DNA of 64,000 nt from Paguma larvata (lineage: Eukaryota; Chordata; Mammalia; Carnivora; Viverridae). Under the pieces are notes generated by a model. It saw only the letters and a list, made by a program, of their open reading frames with translations, ran no database searches and was not told the origin of the DNA. Shown here piece by piece: positions 1 through 30,903 of this stretch (position 1 is its first letter; each line of letters begins with the position of its first letter). Both the position numbers and the translations under genes were made by a program. Location: the NCBI GenBank assembly GCA_030068075.1, contig CM057841.1, forward strand, positions 34,699,030 to 34,763,029, given 5' to 3'.

Positions 1-931
1 CCTGACCACCACAGCCTTAGTATCCTTACATACCCGCCAGGTAGGAGAAAGAGTCTTCCTTCCTCCTTGCTTCCTCCCTCTCTAGGGAGTCGCTTGGGGA
101 GGGTGGGAGGAGTGTCAAACCCGCTCTCCGAAAGCAAAGGTGGGAGTGACGGGGAGGAGGGCAAGGAAGGATCCTCTCCTTCCGGGAAGAGTAAAGGCCG
201 CTGCTCGGACTCCACCTTCCGCACCTGCTACCACGAAGCCCGGGGCTGAGGTACCGCCCCCGGCGCCCGCCCGGGTCCACGCGCCGAGAGCGAGCACTGG
301 CCCTTTAAGAGCGGCGGCTGCCGCTGTGCGCTGGGAGGAGGGCTGGGAGCGCCCCGAGCTGCGCCGAACTCGCTGGGGACGTCGGGCGCCGGCTCCCTGG
401 CTCGCTCACTCGCTCCGACCGGCTCCCTGCGCCTCCTCCCGGGACTGCGCCGGGACCCGGGCCCAGGCGGGCGCGGGGCGAGCAGAGTCCCCGGGCGGGA
501 GGCGCGCGCTCCGGGCAGCACCCGGCCCTGGGCATGGACAGAGAAAGCTGGGCGCGCAGGGGGCGCCGCGGGACCGGGCGGCCGGAGCGCTGAGCCAGAC
601 AAAGGCTCAGGAGTTGCGCTCGCTTTCGGGAGCCGGGCCCCGGGCGCCGAGACAGCGGGATCCCGCGGCGGGCGGCTCCGGCCGGCCAGCTCCCCCGCGG
701 GCCGTCTCCGCGCGCCGGAACCTGCCCTGCCCGCCTCTCCTCGGGCGTGGGAATTTTGCCGAGGGAACCTAAGCGGCTCCGGCGGGGACCCGGACCGGGA
801 GGTCTGCCGCGCGCCCGCCGGGCGGGGAGCCAGGGAGCGTCGCAAGTTTCCGAGCCGCGTGCGGGGCCCCGGCGCCGACCAGCGGGCGAGCCCTGCGTGC
901 AGCGCTCCCGGCCGGGGTAGGCGCCGAGAGC
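1..931 (+). promoter_or_regulatory. MMP15: MMP15 CpG-island promoter and 5'UTR
   Basis: GC- and CpG-dense DNA runs from about 245 through the first exon into intron 1 (to about 1600). GC-box cores are visible around 253-275 and at 493-499 and 820-827. A TTCCGGGAA motif (180-188, STAT- or ETS-like) and a CTTTAAG TATA-like stretch (303-309) lie upstream. The transcription start cannot be fixed by eye; somewhere between about 300 and 530 is plausible. The last bases before the start codon give a strong Kozak context. Positions 1-245 are pyrimidine- and purine-tract-rich flank with no gene. Confidence 0.8.
534..593 (+). other. Upstream ORF in the MMP15 leader (19 codons)
   Basis: This is the only ATG I find between about 300 and the MMP15 start. 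It has G at -3 and G at +4, and opens a 19-codon frame (MDRESWAR...) closed by TGA 338 bases before the main ATG. It is transcribed only if the start site lies upstream of 534. If so, it could lower main-ORF initiation; that role is inference. Confidence 0.5.
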
Positions 932-19897
<18,966 letters not shown>

Positions 19898-21378
19898 CCC
19901 CGCCCGCCGGCCCTCCCGCTCCTCACGGTGCTACCGGGCCGGGGCTGGCGGTGCCTGTGGTTTTGAGACGGCTCCTGGGGGCACCCAGCAAGGGCCTTCC
20001 AAGGCTCCCTCAGCCCCTGGGTGGGGGCCCCTCCAGGCCCCTCCAACATCCCTGCCAGCCCTGCCCCATTGTTTATTTATGCCCAGGGTTTTCTTTTTTC
20101 TTCTTTTTTCCCCACACTAATTGAGTATTTGTTTCTACTTCCCGACTAGGAGCAGCAGTCCGTCAGGGCGGGGGTTTGAGTTTTCTAAATGTAGTTCTGC
20201 TCTGGACAGGGGGTTACCTCCCTGCTCCCCCACCCCCTCCACCCCACACCACCTCTGGCTTGGCCACAGCCAGAGGAGCAGAGGGTCAGAAGGCCCAGCT
20301 GGAAAGGAGCTGAAGGGTTTCCGAGAGGCCCTCCTCAACCTGAGCGGGCTCTGGAGACTGGAGAGGGGGGGGGTCTGACTGGTCTCTAGCCACCTGAATC
20401 TCTGCCCTAGGAAGAGCTTACTCCCAGGGGCAGCCCCAAACCACAGGGGACAGAAGAGCGAGGTGGCCTACTGGCGATGAGCCGTGTCATTTTGGTTCCT
20501 TCCCAACCCACCTCTCTCAACCCCAGTAACCGAGGCTTCTCGTGTCTAAGACGCCCACCCTGCCCCCGGCCAGCCAAGGGGCCCGCAGTCCCCAGCTCCC
20601 ACATACACCTGCCTTACCAAGGACCAAAGGGGGTCTGCCATGGCCCCTCCACCCAGGAGCCTTGCCCTCCGCCTCCAAGGCTGGGCTTCTAGCCCCCACC
20701 CACTCCTCTCTGAGCTGTGACCCACTTGGGCTCCTTCCCTGGGCCTCCTCCCACCCGCCTTCACCCACACCACGGTTCTCAGGGGTCTCAGAACCCCACC
20801 GGCCTCGGGCGCCAGCTGCCAGGGTCCCGGCTGCCCCAGGGAGATGGGGGGGCTGATGGGTGCCCACAGCCCACCATGCACCAGGCTCGGGGGTTCCTCC
20901 CCTCCACTCCCTGTCCCACAGGGCACTGGGAGGGGAGACACTGTGGAGAGGGGCCAGCAGCTCATCCCCTCGTGCAGACTGGGATGTGGCCGTGGAGCCC
21001 CCAGAGGAGCCCATTGTGGCCTTGGAGACCCCCTCTCCTCGGCTCAGCCGTAAGGGCAGAAACACTTCCTCCTTTTCCTTCCCAAAGTAAGCAGGCGGCA
21101 AAGCTGCTGTGGAAATGGTACTGTACAGCCGGCTCGGTCCCCTCTGCTTCCCCTCAGCCCAGGGCAGGCGGGTCTGCCACCCGGATCCCCAAGGCCCCTG
21201 GAGGGAGGGGCTTCTCATGGGCTGACCTGGATCACAGGTGCCGCGGCTTGCTCCCCCCTCTGTCCTCAGAACCGGAGAGCCAGCCAAGGGACGGTGGGGG
21301 GGGGAGGTCAGTGTCTACCCTCCTGCGTTTCTTTCTGTAAATAATCTGCACTGATTAAATTGTACAGCCGGCAAGTGT
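19898..21378 (+). other. MMP15: MMP15 3'UTR
   Basis: GC-rich untranslated tail of about 1.48 kb between the stop codon and the poly(A) signal. It carries one AU-rich patch (TTTATTTAT at 20072-20080) that resembles a weak ARE. I see no intervening splice pattern and no interspersed repeat. Confidence 0.85.
21354..21359 (+). terminator. MMP15: MMP15 poly(A) signal ATTAAA
   Basis: ATTAAA, followed within about 20 bp by a likely cleavage zone and a GT-rich downstream element (aagtgtggcctcctttgtg). It is the only good signal within 1.5 kb after the stop codon. Confidence 0.8.
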
Positions 21379-24300
21379 GGCCTCCTTTGTGAGAGGCCCT
21401 GGGCTGGACCTCACAGCTGGAGGGGCCGCGGGTAACAGGAGTGAGTCCAGGCTGGGTCCCTCCGTGATGAGAGGACCTTGTTCCCAGGTCTGTGGTGGCT
21501 CCTTCCCAGCGGCCCTGGGAGGAGCAGAGCCCAGAGGAAGAGTATGGGGTGGCTGCCTCGCATAGACCGATGGAAGGTGAGGCAGGGGACCGGGGTCGGC
21601 CCCGCCGGGCTGGGGAAGAGGAAGAGTACAGAATTTACTTGACCTTCATTCGCGATGAGAAAGGGCATCCCAGCTTCCCACACTCGCTGGGTGTCCAGGA
21701 GGGGTGGGAAACCAGGCCGGGTCACCCAGCCCTTCCACCCATCCAGGCTGGGTTCTGGGCGGCCTGCGGTCACAGCCCGGAGGAAAGAGATGGGAAGTGG
21801 TGCCACTTTGGACTTGAAACCCTCCCCTCACCACCTGCCCTACTCAGAGGGTGAGGGGGCACCCAAGATTCACCCCTGTCGTCTTTGACGAAGCAGAAAA
21901 TCTCACCCTGGGCAGGCTGCAGATGGTGCCCAGGAGAGCGGGAGACCGAAGTGTCGCTGCCCCTTGGGTCTGGGCTTTGGCTGGCAAGCCTTGTGCCCCA
22001 AGTCCATCCTCTGGGCCAAGCTATCAGGTACCAGCCTGCACCCCTAGAAATGCAATGGTCAGCTCTGCTGGGGTTCCACCCCAACCATGGAGCAGCCCTG
22101 GCCTCCACGACAGGGACAGCTCGGGCAGGGTCTTTCAACCTGTCGCGGGCCCCACCCTCCCCCTCAGCTGCCCACCTCCTCCCCAGCCCCCTGATCCCAC
22201 CCTTTCCTCCCTTTGTGTTGAACACTGGCTGAGGAGAGTAGGAAATGCTGGCCCTCAGAAGCCCCAAAGGCCTCTCGGGCTCAGCTAGGAAATGGCCTCA
22301 CACCACAGGGGCCTTGGCAGTCAGCACGGGGGCCAGGGAAGACGCCATCTCGTCAGCTCTTGTGGCAGAAGCCACAGGGCCCCACCCAGGTCTGCCTGAA
22401 GCCTGAAGCCTTAGGGTCACCCCGAAGCCCAGAGGTCACCACGCAGGTGGAGGGCGGTGCGGGGGCACAGGAGCGAAACAGGAGAGGATGCGAGACCTCT
22501 CCCCCGAGCTCTTCCTCAGGGCGCAGGCCTGGGAAGAGACTTGGCAGACAAGGCCTCAGCTCCTCAGGAAATTGCCCGAGGAGACTTCCGCCCCTGGGCC
22601 CTCTGGTAAAATCTCAAAGAAACCCACTGGCTGAAGGAACAGCTCATCTGGGGAGCCCCGTTCATTGTCCCTCTGGGGCTCAGGAGGGTGAAGGTCTCTG
22701 CGGTGACTTCACAGAGCCCTGCGGTGCGATTAGACGGCCCTCCCCCACCGGGATTAACAGGAGCCTGCACCTTTCCATTGGTTTTGTTTAACGTGGCTGT
22801 ACCTAAACTCACATGGGCCCCACAGCCCCCATTTTGCTAATTCCCAAGTAAGATAATTACGACTTAACAGATACACAAAAAGAAGCAAAATAGAAGTCAC
22901 CCCAGTTCCCCAGCCAGTGTTGACCGTGTGGCATGTTCCTTCCAGGCTTCTGGAAACTCCCTTGCACAACTTGGAGTTTGAGAGTCTAAAACATCCTGGG
23001 CTCCAGCCTGATGCTGAGGGTGCTTCCACCTCAACGGAGGGGGTGACATGACCTGCCGGGGGGCGCTGGGAGACTGAATGGAGGAGGGGTGGCTGGGCGG
23101 GGCTGGTGATGGTGCCTGGCACTCGGCCACTGCTCAGTGTGCAATCGTGACCCCGGTGGCCGTGCACACTCCCCCACTTACATTTTACTCATGAGAAAAG
23201 CGGGGCTGGGAGAAGTCAGCGACTCGGCTAGAGTCACACAGCTAGGAGACGGCCGTGCCGGGAGAAGAACCCAGCCAGGTTGTCTTGCACAGCAGCTCAG
23301 GCTGAGCTCCCCCCGGTGCTGCTGGAGAACAGAGACAGGGACCAGGAGGCCCCTGCCCACCCCGGCCTTCCCTCCCCACAAGTTCTAGGCCTCGAAGACC
23401 CCAGGGCCACCAACAGAGCCCCCTTTCAGGCTGGGGCAGGGGCCAACTGGCCTCTTCCTCCCCCTCCAACTTGGCAGAAAAGCCTTTTTGTTGTGGCGTA
23501 CACAGAGGCCATTCTCTGGCTCACGGGAAGGAATGGCCGGCTTCCTGTCCATCCACAGCCTCCCAGACTGCGGCGAACTCCTCCACGTAGGTCCGAGAGC
23601 AGCAAGGCTGTCTGTGCATCTGCACCCTCCAGTGCTGTCTCCCGGGCCCAAGGCGGCCAGGCCTTACCCCCTGACCCCCTTGTGCGGTTTCACGGGTTGA
23701 AACCACCCGTGGTTTGGGGATGGCCACTCCTCAGCTATCCCCCCAAATGCTGCGATTCCAGGCCTGAAGGCACATTCAGGGCACAGCAGTACCACCACCC
23801 TCATCCCACTGCTGCAGTGGCTTTGTGCCCCGAAAGCGCAGGTGGAGACCTGCCAGGCTGCTTGTCCTGTCCCAAATGTCCCCTGCACTTGCTTGCCTTT
23901 GTTTATGCTGTTCCCTCCTACAGGAAAACCCTTCCTCACACATTTCATCCTTCAAGGCGCAGATTAAGGCTTGGCTTTTCCAGGTTCCCACCTCCCTCCT
24001 CCAGCTGAGTTTCCTTCCTCCGCTGGCTCACCCAGCACTCGCGTCCTGACCACTGCTTGCCTCCAAGCCTGGCCGGCCCATCCTCACGGGCACCCAGTCG
24101 TTGGTCATGGCTCCATTGCTCACCAGCTGTGTGTCCTTGAGCAAAGCACTTATGTCTCTGAGCCCAGATTCGCCGTTTGTAGAATGAGGCTAACAGCCAT
24201 GCCTGTTTCATACACTCGTGAGGCTTGACTGAGCGAAGGCTTGTACACACTTCAAAGAGCCCCCGGCCCATGTCGGACTCTCAATAGTTTGCTAATATCT

Positions 24301-25129
24301 CTATTTTAGATGCAGGTACCCAATGGGCACTGCGGAGGCTTCCCTCCCTGTCTTTCTCCCCAGGAGTGTTTGTGGGATGGGGTCAAAGGTCTTCAAGCCT
24401 GGGGACAGGTGCCGGGAGGAGGGACATTCCTGTCCCAGCAGCAACCCTGCCAGCTGCCAAGCCCCTCCTCACCAGCCCTTCTTCCCAGACCCTGACTCAG
24501 GTTTCTCCCCAAGGACTCCTGACACCCCCCACCCCCACCGTTCACCCACCTCAGGCTTCGCCAGAAATAGCCTCCAGACTCCCCTTCATTTAGGCCACGC
24601 TAAAGGCCCCTCCCGGAAAACAACGGTATCATTCCCTGCCAGCATGGACCATGGCAATGAACTAGATTCCATTAGGAAATCATTTCCGAGTCACTGGAAA
24701 GGGAGAGGCAGCTATTCCCTGGTAATTTCATCCAAAAATACACAGCACCATCCTAAAACCTGTCAGCTTCAGTCAGATCAACCTCTCTGTACCCACGGGG
24801 AGGGATACTGAGGTCTGGAAGGGGGGGCCGATTTGGCCACAGTCCCTCGTTGACTCTGAACTGTCCTCTGGTCTTCAGGCAAGACAGGACTCCCTTCCAC
24901 CACCATCCCCCCTTCCCGCCTCCCTCCCCGCCGTTTTACTCCTCTCCCTGCCCCCACGTGGGGCCTCCCTCAGCTGCTCTTTGGGAGAGCAGAGGACAGG
25001 GTGCTCTAATCCTGCCTTCCTGATAAAGGGCATTTCTGCACTTCGTGGAGCACAGCTTGCCGAGAGGAGCTCTGCCCTCTGCAAATAGCCCCCCATTGTC
25101 CTGTGAGAGCAACCCCTCCCTCCCTCTCA
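21379..25129. other. Intergenic, GC-rich, mostly unique
   Basis: 3.7 kb downstream of MMP15. ORFs here are GC-driven and match nothing I recognise. About 23100-23280 resembles an antisense MIR (ctcatgagaaaagcggggctg, gagtcacacagctaggag), and 22850-22950 is an old LINE-like snippet. Confidence 0.7.
24090..24295 (+). repeat. MIR
   Basis: accagctgtgtgtccttgagcaaagcactt, then gagcccagattcgccgtttgtagaatgagg, then the 3' motif ctcaatagtttgc; a fairly complete MIR. Confidence 0.8.
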
Positions 25130-25134
25130 GGCCT

Positions 25135-25565
25135 CAGATTCTGGTAGAGCTGACCCCATCCCTTTGGTGGCCAGATGATCTCGTGACCCAGGACCAGCCA
25201 ATCAGCACCCTAGCTCATGGTTCAGGGGTGGGCAGAAGAGCCATGCCTGGCCAATCAGGGCCTCCCTGTGACTTTCCTGGAGCCCCGGGGAGAGAGAAGC
25301 CCTGTGTCTGGCTAGGATTGCTGAGCTGCTACAACTGGAGCCTGGAGCTGCCAATGGGTTGTCTTGCCACCACATGTAGACAGTCTGATTCAGAGCAGAG
25401 ACAGAACAGAAGAAAACAGAGCCTTGAAGATTCTGAAAGACAACATTTGAGAACCTGGATCCAGCCATGCCTGAAGCTCTAGGGCCCTAGGCTTTTGGTT
25501 ACATGTATCAATAAACTCCCTTTAGTTTTTTAAGACATGGTGAGCTGATACTGTTTTGGGTTTTC
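25135..25565 (+). repeat. LTR-like old repeat, copy A
   Basis: Contains accagccaatcagcacc, ggttcaggggtgggcag, cctggatccagccatgcctg and atcaataaactccc (a poly(A)-signal-like block), then gtgagctgatac. The same order of blocks recurs at 39,567-40,022 and partly at 28,190-28,390. The family is not named here. Confidence 0.6.
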
Positions 25566-26379
25566 ATTTTTTTAATTTTTGCCCTGACTGATGCCTAGGG
25601 TTCCAAACTTGAGTTCCAAACTTGTGCTTAGATTAACGCATTCTTTTTGCCCTTCTAGGAGACTTCTTAGCATAGCACCAAACCCCATGACCACAAGGCA
25701 CCCATCTCTTCAACCCTTGACTGTTTACTGAGAACCAGGGCTCTCTTTGTCTCTCTGACACAACCCCCCCCCCGGCCTCAGCAATGCTGCCTAAGACACC
25801 GTGGGACACCTGAGTCTTCACGAGTCCCTGGAAATCAAGTAGCCAGACGGTGGCAGGCGAGGGGAGTGGGGAGGCTCAGCTCACTGTTATGTGGGCTTTT
25901 CCAGATTGCAAAAGTCAGCCATCGAGGACAATAAGGAAACCACAGAAATGGCAAAGATGACTGTGAAAAATGCCAGCAATTTCTACTCTCCTGCCAAACA
26001 ACCCTAACGTTTGAATGTAAACCCTATAGCCTTCCCCTTACGATTATATATTAACATGTTTTATTTTTTAAAACGTGAGTTCATACCAGGCATGTTTTTC
26101 ACCTGCCTTTTCCACTGAATAGAGCATGAGTTTTGGATGAGAAACGTTGCGATACAGCAAACTTTCACTTGATTTGTTGCTTGAATTGTTATGAGCATGC
26201 ATTATATGCCCATGATGATGAAATAAGTGAGTGAACGGTCTATCTTGAACCCCTTTTTGTGTCCACGGATGGTTTTCTTTCGGTGGATGCATACCATGGA
26301 CGCCCCAGAGGAGTTTCCTCCACCCATGGCAAGACAGTTACAGATAATATTTTAGAAACATCCAGAATTATCGCGAGTA

Positions 26380-26575
26380 GTTCTCAAGGGCTCACACTGT
26401 ACCAGCCATTATATGCTTTACTGTAGTCAATCCTGATAAGAACCCGACGGGGTCGCTCTTCTGTTTGCACTTCCTACCAGAGGCGCACAAGGCTCAGAGA
26501 GGTGAAGGAATTTGCTCGAGGTCACACAGCTAATCAGTGATGAACTCAAGACCCCACTTGCTTCTGAATCCAAAG
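26380..26575 (-). repeat. MIR, antisense
   Basis: gcgcacaaggctcagagaggtgaagg and then gctcgaggtcacacagctaatc follow the antisense MIR pattern. Confidence 0.75.
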
Positions 26576-26619
26576 CTCTTGACCATTCGATTATTCACTA
26601 ACTGTCTGCTGATGTCAGG

Positions 26620-26900
26620 AGTCAGGCCAAGGATCCAGCAGAGACCCTCCCTCGTGGGGTTCACATTTGAGGGAGACGAGCATCCCAGGCAGAGGGGAGA
26701 GGCTGTGCAAAGATCCTGAGGCTGGACCGGGCCTGGTGTGTTTCAGGAACAGAAAGGAGACAAGCAGCCTGACAAAGAGGAGGGGAGGAGGGGACGGGAG
26801 CAGGCCCAGGCAATGGACCCAAGAGTTGGATTTTTTTCCAAGACTGGCAAGAAAGCTTTGGAAGAGTTTAAGCAGTAGGGAGACAGGTGGCATGATGTCG
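26620..26900 (+). repeat. Old interspersed repeat (same family as 11465-12025)
   Basis: gaggctgtgcaaagatcctgaggctgg, gtttcaggaacagaaaggag and gtttaagcagtagggagacaggtggcatgatg match the repeat described next to MMP15 exon 2. Confidence 0.55.
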
Positions 26901-26929
26901 GATTTGAACGTATTTCTCTGGCTACTATA

Positions 26930-27350
26930 TATTTTGATAAACTACCTTTGCAAATATCCAGGATTCTTGGCATCAGAGAGAGTCCTAGAGGTGGAATCAC
27001 CAGCCCACAATGTTCTAAGACTTTTATTACATACTGACAAATCGCTCTCCAGAAAGGAAGGAGCACCTGTCTCTGCTCTTCCCTCAAGTGGCAGAGCGCC
27101 CCCCCCCCACCCACACACTAGGTATGAGATCATCTTTATCAACATGATTGGCGAAAGTAATATTATTTGTTGGTTTCACTTGTGGTCCTTTGATTGCTGC
27201 GGAATTTGCACAATTAGGGAGTTTTTTAGGGGAGGGGAGGATTGCCTGCTCATGCCCAATGCCCGGTTTCCTTTTGGGGTGTTTCTTCTTATCGATTTGT
27301 AGGAGCTCTTTATATTGTGAGGAAATTGGCCCTTTGTTAAGCAGTGAGTT
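26930..27350 (-). repeat. Old LINE-derived fragment
   Basis: aggtggaatcaccagcc, caaatcgctctccag and gatttgtaggagctctttatatt resemble antisense mammalian L1/HAL1-type sequence; decayed, boundaries uncertain. Confidence 0.5.
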
Positions 27351-27700
27351 TTAGAGCTACAGAGTTCTCCGCCTAAGCCCCTCTTGCACAGATGGATAAA
27401 CTGAGGCCTGGACAAAAACGGCACTGGCCCTAGTCAGTGTTCTCAGTTCTGTAGAAGTGAAGAATCATGCTGGTACCAGGAGGGTGCCCAGGCCAGCTGC
27501 GTTCACTGACCAAACGGAATCCCCCTCCAGCCCCTCCTGATGTGCACAAAGTTCTCTGTCCCCACCCCCAAGTCCCCACCAGAGCCTCTTACACAGCTCC
27601 CAACGGAGAGGAAGACACTCAGCAGACAAGGGGCTCTGTGTGCAGATGATGTCGCCCATGGAGGGACAGGTCCCAGAGGACAGAACTTGGTTTCCTGGGT

Positions 27701-27726
27701 GGGGTGGGGTGTTGGGGGTGCGGGGG
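27701..27726 (+). other. Strong G-quadruplex motif
   Basis: Four runs of four or five G with loops of 1, 4 and 3 bases (gggg-t-gggg-tgtt-ggggg-tgc-ggggg). It fits the canonical intramolecular quadruplex pattern. Confidence 0.8.
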
Positions 27727-28189
27727 CTGTGCTCCTGTCCTCCCCTTGTCCCCAGATACCAGGAGGGGACCCACAATTTTATTGGAAGGCTAGCTGCAGA
27801 CACCCTGCACCGGCAGTCTGGGGGCATCAGAGAAAAAGTCCTAGATCAGGGCTCGGAGCCCAGCTCTGTCCAGCAACTTCCATGAGCTCTCGGCCCTTGC
27901 TGTAAGATGGGAATTCAACAGTTAGCTTAAATACGGGCACACAGGAGGCCCTGCCTGCTGCTGCGGCATCAGTGCTGTTACCCCCCCAGTGCCCACCCGC
28001 CTATTTCTTGGGGCTTGATCTTCCTCCAGAGAGCCAGCCCTCTCCCTCAGTTTTCAGCTTGTAGAAAGGCTGCCCTTCCCCCCAGCTGTAAGGGCAGGTG
28101 AGAAGCAGGTGGAGTGAATCCCCTATCCCCACCTGCATTCCTACTAGGGATGGGCAGCGGTCCAAGTCATCTCTGGCCTTCGCCCATAC

Positions 28190-28390
28190 ATGGGAACAGT
28201 CTGCGTGGAAAGGAGCAGGCACGCAAGGGAACAGAGACCCAAGACAGAAAGACCACATTGTTTGAGCTCCTGGATATAACCAGACCTAATGTCAATACCC
28301 TTACTTTTTTGTGAGAGCCAATAAAAACTCTCTTCGGTCAATCATTTAAGCTGGAATTTCTGTGATTTGTAACTGAGAAAAATAAAACAA
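28190..28390 (+). repeat. LTR-like old repeat, copy B (partial)
   Basis: gagctcctggatataacc, gtgagagccaataaaaac and aatttctgtgatttgtaactgag match the 3' half of the family in copies A and C. Confidence 0.5.
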
Positions 28391-28690
28391 AGCACAACTG
28401 TCACTTAATCAAGCTCTTTGTCACCAAAGTCTGGGGCTCAGGGAGGAGAGATTTGGCCTCAGGTCACATACAACTTAGAAGTAGAGTGAAAGCTCTAGAA
28501 GCCCAGACAACCCGTCCCCAGCCGCAACGCCCTGCTCCCCGAGGTCAACCAGGTCACCGATGTGCAGCTCCCCCCCTTCACATCTGTGTGAACTTGAAAG
28601 TTCACAAAAGGCTTTGCAAACACATGATCTTGCTTAGTTTCATAAATGCAATGAGCAGGTTGGGAATCATTACTAAGGAGGTCTATTTTC

Positions 28691-28850
28691 TTTCTTTCTT
28701 TTTTGAGATTATTTATTTATTTTAAGAGAGAGAGCATACGAGCAGGAGCAGGGGAAGGGCAGAGAGAGAGGGAGAGAGAGAGAATCCCAAGCAGACTCTG
28801 CACTGTCAGCGCAGAGCCCGATGCGGGGCTCGAACTCACCCAGGTGCCCC
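28691..28850 (-). mobile_element. Carnivore SINE with internal deletion
   Basis: Antisense SINE of only 160 bp. gggctcgaactcacc joins directly to caggtgcccc, so the segment with the tRNA-like A-box half is missing. A 15-bp target duplication with one mismatch flanks it (28676-28690, 28851-28865). Confidence 0.93.
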
Positions 28851-29399
28851 AGGAAGTCTATTTTCAAAACATTAGTGCACAAAAACGTTCGTTGACGGGA
28901 GTAAGTGGGAGCGCCCAAAGGATCCACTGACAGGCCGTTGGTTAAATAAGAAGCGGCATATTCCCTGATGGAATAGCACACAACCAGGTCTAGATGGTGA
29001 TTCTGGAAACCGTCCATGCAGCAGCATGGAATGCCGCCCCCGGGGAGGGGTGGGGCAGGGAGGGCTCTTCCACGGACTACGGAAGACAGAGGGGAGAGGA
29101 GAAGGGAAATTAGCGCCATCGCGGATCTGAAAGGGGCCTTCAGGAGCATGGGATCTATTTTCTAGTGGGGAAAGTGAGGTCCCAAAAGTCACCGTGGTTT
29201 TTCCCAGGGTCCCAGGGCAAATCAGTAGCTGAGCTGATCCCAGACCCGGTCCTGTGGTCCCTGGAGGAAGGGAAGGTCCCAGCCCTCACTCCATGACTCG
29301 TGTGCTCTATGTGCATTCGTTCTCTGTGCACAAAGCGAAAACACTGCAGATCAGGCGGGAATCCAGATCCTTCTCACGGCTCAGAGGCGGTGGTCATCA

Positions 29400-29640
29400 C
29401 CCCGGATCGCTTCTGTGCACTTACGCTCTATATGTATACATTCATAATCGAGGTGGGATTTGCTTCATGACTGATGTGGTTGCTTAACAGAAATGTTACA
29501 TTGTGTGCGATGTCCTACAGCTTGTTTTTTCATCCATTATTATGTCCTGGACACCTTTCCACATCGGCACGTACAGATGAACCTCGCTCTTTTTCAATGC
29601 TGTCAATTTTGTGCGGAAAAGATCACTAGGGATAAGGACG
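29400..29640 (-). repeat. Old LINE-derived fragment
   Basis: tacagcttgttttttcatccattattatgtcctggacacctttccac resembles the antisense 3' region of mammalian L1/HAL1-type elements. Confidence 0.5.
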
Positions 29641-30683
29641 GCCGGTGTCCCTGTCCTCCCTGAGTGGACGGGACGGCAGCCCCACGCCCTTCGTACTCAG
29701 GGCTGTTAGTAGAAGTGGCAAGTGTGGCTGTTGCTGAGAGGCAGCTCACACAGAAGGGCTTCCACCCCCTCCCCCTCCCCTTCCCCCTGGAGGGCTGATC
29801 CTGAAGCCTCTTGTTGAGAAAGTGGGGCGGGGGGGGGCTCTAAGATGGAAGAGCCTGCCTCAGCTGTGTCCCCAAGTGACTGCACTGTGCGGAGCAGAGG
29901 ACTGGCCTTCCCCCCCAAGCCCCAAACCTGCACTGGACACACAGGCTGAGCAAAACACGACCGTGTGTGTTAAATCATGAAGATTTAAGGGTGAAGTTGG
30001 TTCTGCAGCTTAATGGTACCCGCCCTGACTGACTGACAGACACAGCCTGGGCGTAACCGATTCTCAGAACGCGTCCCCCCACAGGTAAGTCGCTCCCAGT
30101 GTGTTTATATTACAGACACGGTGCCATTACTGTTCCCGCGCATCCCTCCTTGTGCATTTGAGAGAGCCTTTCTCTAGGCTTTTCTCCATCTGCCCCTGGA
30201 CGTGCGTCCCTGCTCTGCTCCAGCTGCCCCGGGAGCCTGGCCCCTGACTGCATTCCCAGCAGGCTCACTGGCCCTCTGGCCTCTGGTTAGGCTGCACCAA
30301 CAGAAGGTGCTTGCAGTTGTCTGAGGGGTGAGAGAGAGGGGGCTCAGGGTACTTCCCCCCCTCACCCCATGTCCGCCCCACCTTTCATCACAGTCTCTGG
30401 CAGGAGACACAGCTTCCGGCAGGCAGACCCTCAAGCTGGCCTCTGGTAATGCTCTCTGTCCCCTTGCCCTCCAGGCCAAGGCTGGCAATGGCAACCCACT
30501 GGGCTAGTCTGGCACCTCAACTTCCCTCATAGGGTCCAGGGACCCTGGCCACACCTCTGTAAGTCACGAAAACTTTACATTTTTCTTGGCCTGTCCGGAG
30601 TGAATTCTGTATCCTGCCAGGGCTCTGTTTGATACACTGGAGGGAAGGTCAAATTCCCAGATCCTTGGAAATGTGTGTTGTCT

Positions 30684-30903
30684 TTTATTTTATTTTATTA
30701 TTTTACTTAATTTTAATGTTTTATTTATTTTTGAGAGAGAGAAAGCACAAGCAGAGGAAGAAGAGAGAGAGAGGAACAGAAGATCCCAAGCGGGCTCTGC
30801 GGTGACAACAGAGAGCCTGATGCGGGGCTCGAACTCACAAACCTCAAGATCACCACCTGAGCCAAAGTCAGATGCTCAACCAATTGAGCCACCCAGGCGC
30901 CCC
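30684..30903 (-). mobile_element. Carnivore tRNA-Lys SINE
   Basis: Ends with gagccacccaggcgcccc. A direct repeat tgtgttgtct (30674-30683, 30904-30913) is the target duplication. An AT-rich poly(A)-derived start (tttattttattttatt) precedes the GA-rich body. Confidence 0.94.
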
